From Burkholderiaceae bacterium (lineage in GTDB: Bacteria; Pseudomonadota; Gammaproteobacteria; Burkholderiales; Burkholderiaceae_D), in NCBI GenBank assembly GCA_014379395.1, contig JACMLV010000622.1, positions 1 through 7,692 of the forward strand: a DNA stretch of 7,692 bases. Direction: 5' to 3'. Shown piece after piece: positions 6,010-7,692 of this stretch. The notes beneath the pieces were generated by a model. The model worked only from the letters and a program-made list of their open reading frames with translations. It did no database searches and had not been told where the DNA came from. Numbering within the stretch: position 1 is the stretch's first letter; each line of letters opens with the position of its first letter. The position numbers and the translations under genes are program-made.

Positions 6010-7611
6010 TCAGGCGACGGCTGGCCGTTTGGGCGGCTGGAAATGGCGCAGGAAGTCGAGCAAAACTATCGCCGCCGCTTCAGCGTCGTCGGCCGTGATG
6101 GTTTCCAGCGGATGGTGGCTGATGCCGCCATTGCCGCATCGCACGAACAGCATCGCCACATCGGTGATGTCGGCCAGCGCCATCGCGTCGTGGCCGGCGC
6201 CCGAGGCCAGTTCAACGCAAGGCAGGCCGGCGCGCTGGAGCGATTCCTCCAGTTGCCGTTGTAGCCAGGGCGCGCACGGCGTTGCCCGCGTGGAGACGAT
6301 CTGCTCGACGCGCGCTTCGATGCGGCGCCGCGCGCAGATCGCGCCGATGCCGTCGAGCACATCCGTCAGCGCCGCTTCGCGCACCGCATCATCGGCGGCG
6401 CGGATGTCGAGCGAGAGCCGGCACATTCCCGCAATCACGTTAACCGATCCGTCCGGCACGTTCAGCTGGCCGACGGTGCCGACCAGCGCGCCGGCCGACG
6501 GGGTGTCGGCGCCGCAGCGGCGCTCGACCAGCAGCACGATCTCGGCGGCGGCGGCGGCGGCGTCGCGGCGCAGGTGCATCGGCGTGGTGCCGGCGTGTCC
6601 GGCTTGCCCGGTCAGCTCGACCATCTGGCGCGAGCTGCCGGCGATCGCGCTGACCACGCCCAGCGGCAAGCCTTGCTCCAACAGCTGCGGCCCCTGTTCG
6701 ATATGCATTTCGACGAACCCCAGCAAATCATCCGGGGCGCGCCCGATGGCGCCGATCAACGCGACGTCGTGGCCGGCTGCCTCCAGGGCTGCGCGCAGCG
6801 TGACGCCGTCGTCGTCGCGGCGTTCGAGCAGCGCCGGATCGAATCGTCCCGCCAGCGCGCCGCTGCCCAGAAATGTGCTTTTGAAACGCACCCCTTCCTC
6901 TTCGGAAAAAGCGACCACGTCCAGATGGAAGGGCAGGCGCTCGCCGCGTTGGTGCAGATGGCGCACGATGGCCAAGGGCAGCAGGATGCCGAGCCGGCCG
7001 TCGTACTTGCCGCCGTTGCGCACGGTGTCGTAATGCGAGCCGGTGAGCAGGGTTTTGGCCTGCGCCCGGTCCGACAGATAGCGGCCGACGACGTTGCCGA
7101 CCGCGTCGATGTGGACCCGCATGCCGGCCTCGCTCATCCACCGCGCCAGTTGCGCCGCCGTGGCCCGGTGCGCCGGCGTCATATAGGCGCAGGTGAGGCC
7201 GCTCTCACTGTCGCTCCAGGCCGCCAGTTCCTGCGCCCACTGCATGACGGCCGGGCCGAATTCGAGCGTGACGCCGAGCAGATCGTTCAGGCGCAGTTCG
7301 GCGATGCGCCCGACCTGGCGCAGGCATTCGGCCTGCTCGTCGGCGCGCTCGGCATGCAGGCGGCGCGCGAAGGTGGCGATGATGGCGTCGCGCGTCAGGC
7401 CGCGGCCGTCCGCGCCCTTGACGGCGAGGATGAAGGGAAAACCGAACTGGGCGTTGTAGTCGGCGTTGAGGCGCTGCAGCGTCGAAAATTGCTCGGCGCT
7501 ACACAGGTGCAAGCCGCTGCCGGCTTGTTCGCGCGTCGATTCTGCCGTCAGCGCGCCGGCGACGGCGGCCTTGCCGGCCAGCTCGGGATGGGCGCGCAGC
7601 AGGCCGAGCTG
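6010..7611 (-). CDS. Fused OHCU decarboxylase (UraD-like) and allantoate amidohydrolase (AllC-like), true N-terminus missing
   Basis: Two enzymes of urate/ureide catabolism lie in one frame. The N-terminal domain (about 7275-7611) is OHCU decarboxylase, which turns 2-oxo-4-hydroxy-4-carboxy-5-ureidoimidazoline into (S)-allantoin. It shows RAHPELAGK with the catalytic His, then Glu exactly 20 residues later in ESTREQAG (the spacing of the His67/Glu87 pair in characterised homologues), FGFPFILAVKG, and a final IAELRLNDLL. The C-terminal domain (about 6010-7260) is an M20 Zn amidohydrolase that deaminates allantoate. It shows GSHYDTVRNGGKYDG, EEEGVRF, EMHIEQGP, GHAGTTPM, NVIAG, DIRA, SGAGHDA and GISHHP. 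The frame stays open to the window edge with a GTG at 7681-7683. However, bases beyond about 7611 are the reverse complement of this same gene, and the usual HSPWV-type N-terminal segment is absent, so I stop at the last credible codon. The gene converges on the Rpn-family gene with 9 bp between them. The family calls are secure; the true start is unknown. Confidence 0.88.
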   Translation of the reverse strand, partial: QLGLLRAHPELAGKAAVAGALTAESTREQAGSGLHLCSAEQFSTLQRLNADYNAQFGFPFILAVKGADGRGLTRDAIIATFARRLHAERADEQAECLRQVGRIAELRLNDLLGVTLEFGPAVMQWAQELAAWSDSESGLTCAYMTPAHRATAAQLARWMSEAGMRVHIDAVGNVVGRYLSDRAQAKTLLTGSHYDTVRNGGKYDGRLGILLPLAIVRHLHQRGERLPFHLDVVAFSEEEGVRFKSTFLGSGALAGRFDPALLERRDDDGVTLRAALEAAGHDVALIGAIGRAPDDLLGFVEMHIEQGPQLLEQGLPLGVVSAIAGSSRQMVELTGQAGHAGTTPMHLRRDAAAAAAEIVLLVERRCGADTPSAGALVGTVGQLNVPDGSVNVIAGMCRLSLDIRAADDAVREAALTDVLDGIGAICARRRIEARVEQIVSTRATPCAPWLQRQLEESLQRAGLPCVELASGAGHDAMALADITDVAMLFVRCGNGGISHHPLETITADDAEAAAIVLLDFLRHFQPPKRPAVA

Positions 7612-7692
7612 GCCGGCAAGGCCGCCGTCGCCGGCGCGCTGACGGCAGAATCGACGCGCGAACAAGCCGGCAGCGGCTTGCACCTGTGTAGC
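7498..7692. repeat. Perfect 89-bp inverted repeat with 17-nt loop at the window end (probable fold-back artefact)
   Basis: Bases 7498-7586 and 7604-7692 are exact reverse complements over 89 positions by my base-by-base comparison, separated by a 17-base loop (7587-7603). The left arm and loop encode conserved OHCU decarboxylase sequence on the minus strand. The right arm replaces the expected upstream coding sequence with antisense of the same gene. The right arm ends on the last base of the window. A perfect arm inside a conserved coding domain, ending at a sequence boundary, fits a fold-back chimera or assembly end better than a natural element. A short inverted repeat at the loop base (CAGCTCGG/CCGAGCTG) may have primed the fold-back. 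Confidence 0.9.

Noticed and set aside
6544..6559. GGC trinucleotide run
   Set aside because: It encodes part of an alanine stretch in a helix of the amidohydrolase domain; this is ordinary in GC-rich genes.
6002..7033. 343-codon plus-strand frame opposite the decarboxylase-amidohydrolase fusion
   Set aside because: It is very rich in Ser, Arg, Ala and Pro and antisense to a gene with clear catalytic motifs; it is a shadow frame.
7604..7692. Possible linear-replicon hairpin end or transposon terminal repeat
   Set aside because: The arm is antisense copy of a conserved coding domain and ends at the window boundary; no transposase or target duplication is visible, so an artefact is the simpler reading.

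Overview
The window is a GC-rich stretch of bacterial chromosome devoted mainly to nucleobase catabolism. Gene order, GC-rich third codon positions and protein wording suggest a betaproteobacterium, probably Burkholderiales/Oxalobacteraceae (Massilia- or Duganella-like). This placement is an inference from pattern recognition, not a search result.

Left and centre (1-4937, + strand): a reductive pyrimidine-degradation operon. It holds the C-terminal part of the NAD-dependent dihydropyrimidine dehydrogenase subunit PreA (truncated by the window edge), an NCS1-family nucleobase/hydantoin permease with a GTG start, a dihydropyrimidinase/D-hydantoinase with a complete metal site, and an M20-family Zn amidohydrolase best read as beta-ureidopropionase (N-carbamoyl-beta-alanine amidohydrolase). 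Together they would import uracil/thymine or a dihydro or hydantoin relative, reduce the ring, open it, and remove the carbamoyl group to give beta-alanine (or beta-aminoisobutyrate), CO2 and ammonia. Spacing is tight (20 and 23 bp) except for 65 bp after preA, which holds a small REP-like palindrome whose flank includes the preA stop codon.

Middle right (4938-6000, + strand): a 115-bp gap, then a solitary Rpn/YhgA-like PD-(D/E)XK nuclease-family gene with a C-terminal DUF4351-type tail. Its 3' half is locally AT-richer than its neighbours. A 31-nt interrupted palindrome ends on the base before its ATG, where a ribosome-binding site would be expected.

Right (6010-end, - strand): a convergent gene, 9 bp from the Rpn gene, encoding a fusion of OHCU decarboxylase (UraD-like) and allantoate amidohydrolase (AllC-like). 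These are two non-adjacent steps of urate/ureide catabolism, so purine degradation lies next to pyrimidine degradation. The last 195 bp form a perfect 89-bp inverted repeat with a 17-nt loop that runs to the last base of the window. It replaces the expected N-terminus of the fusion protein with antisense of itself, so it is most likely a fold-back artefact at a contig end rather than biology. I see no tRNA, rRNA, CRISPR array or insertion sequence. I found no convincing new biological system; the fold-back end, the fusion and the start-codon palindrome are the points most worth checking.
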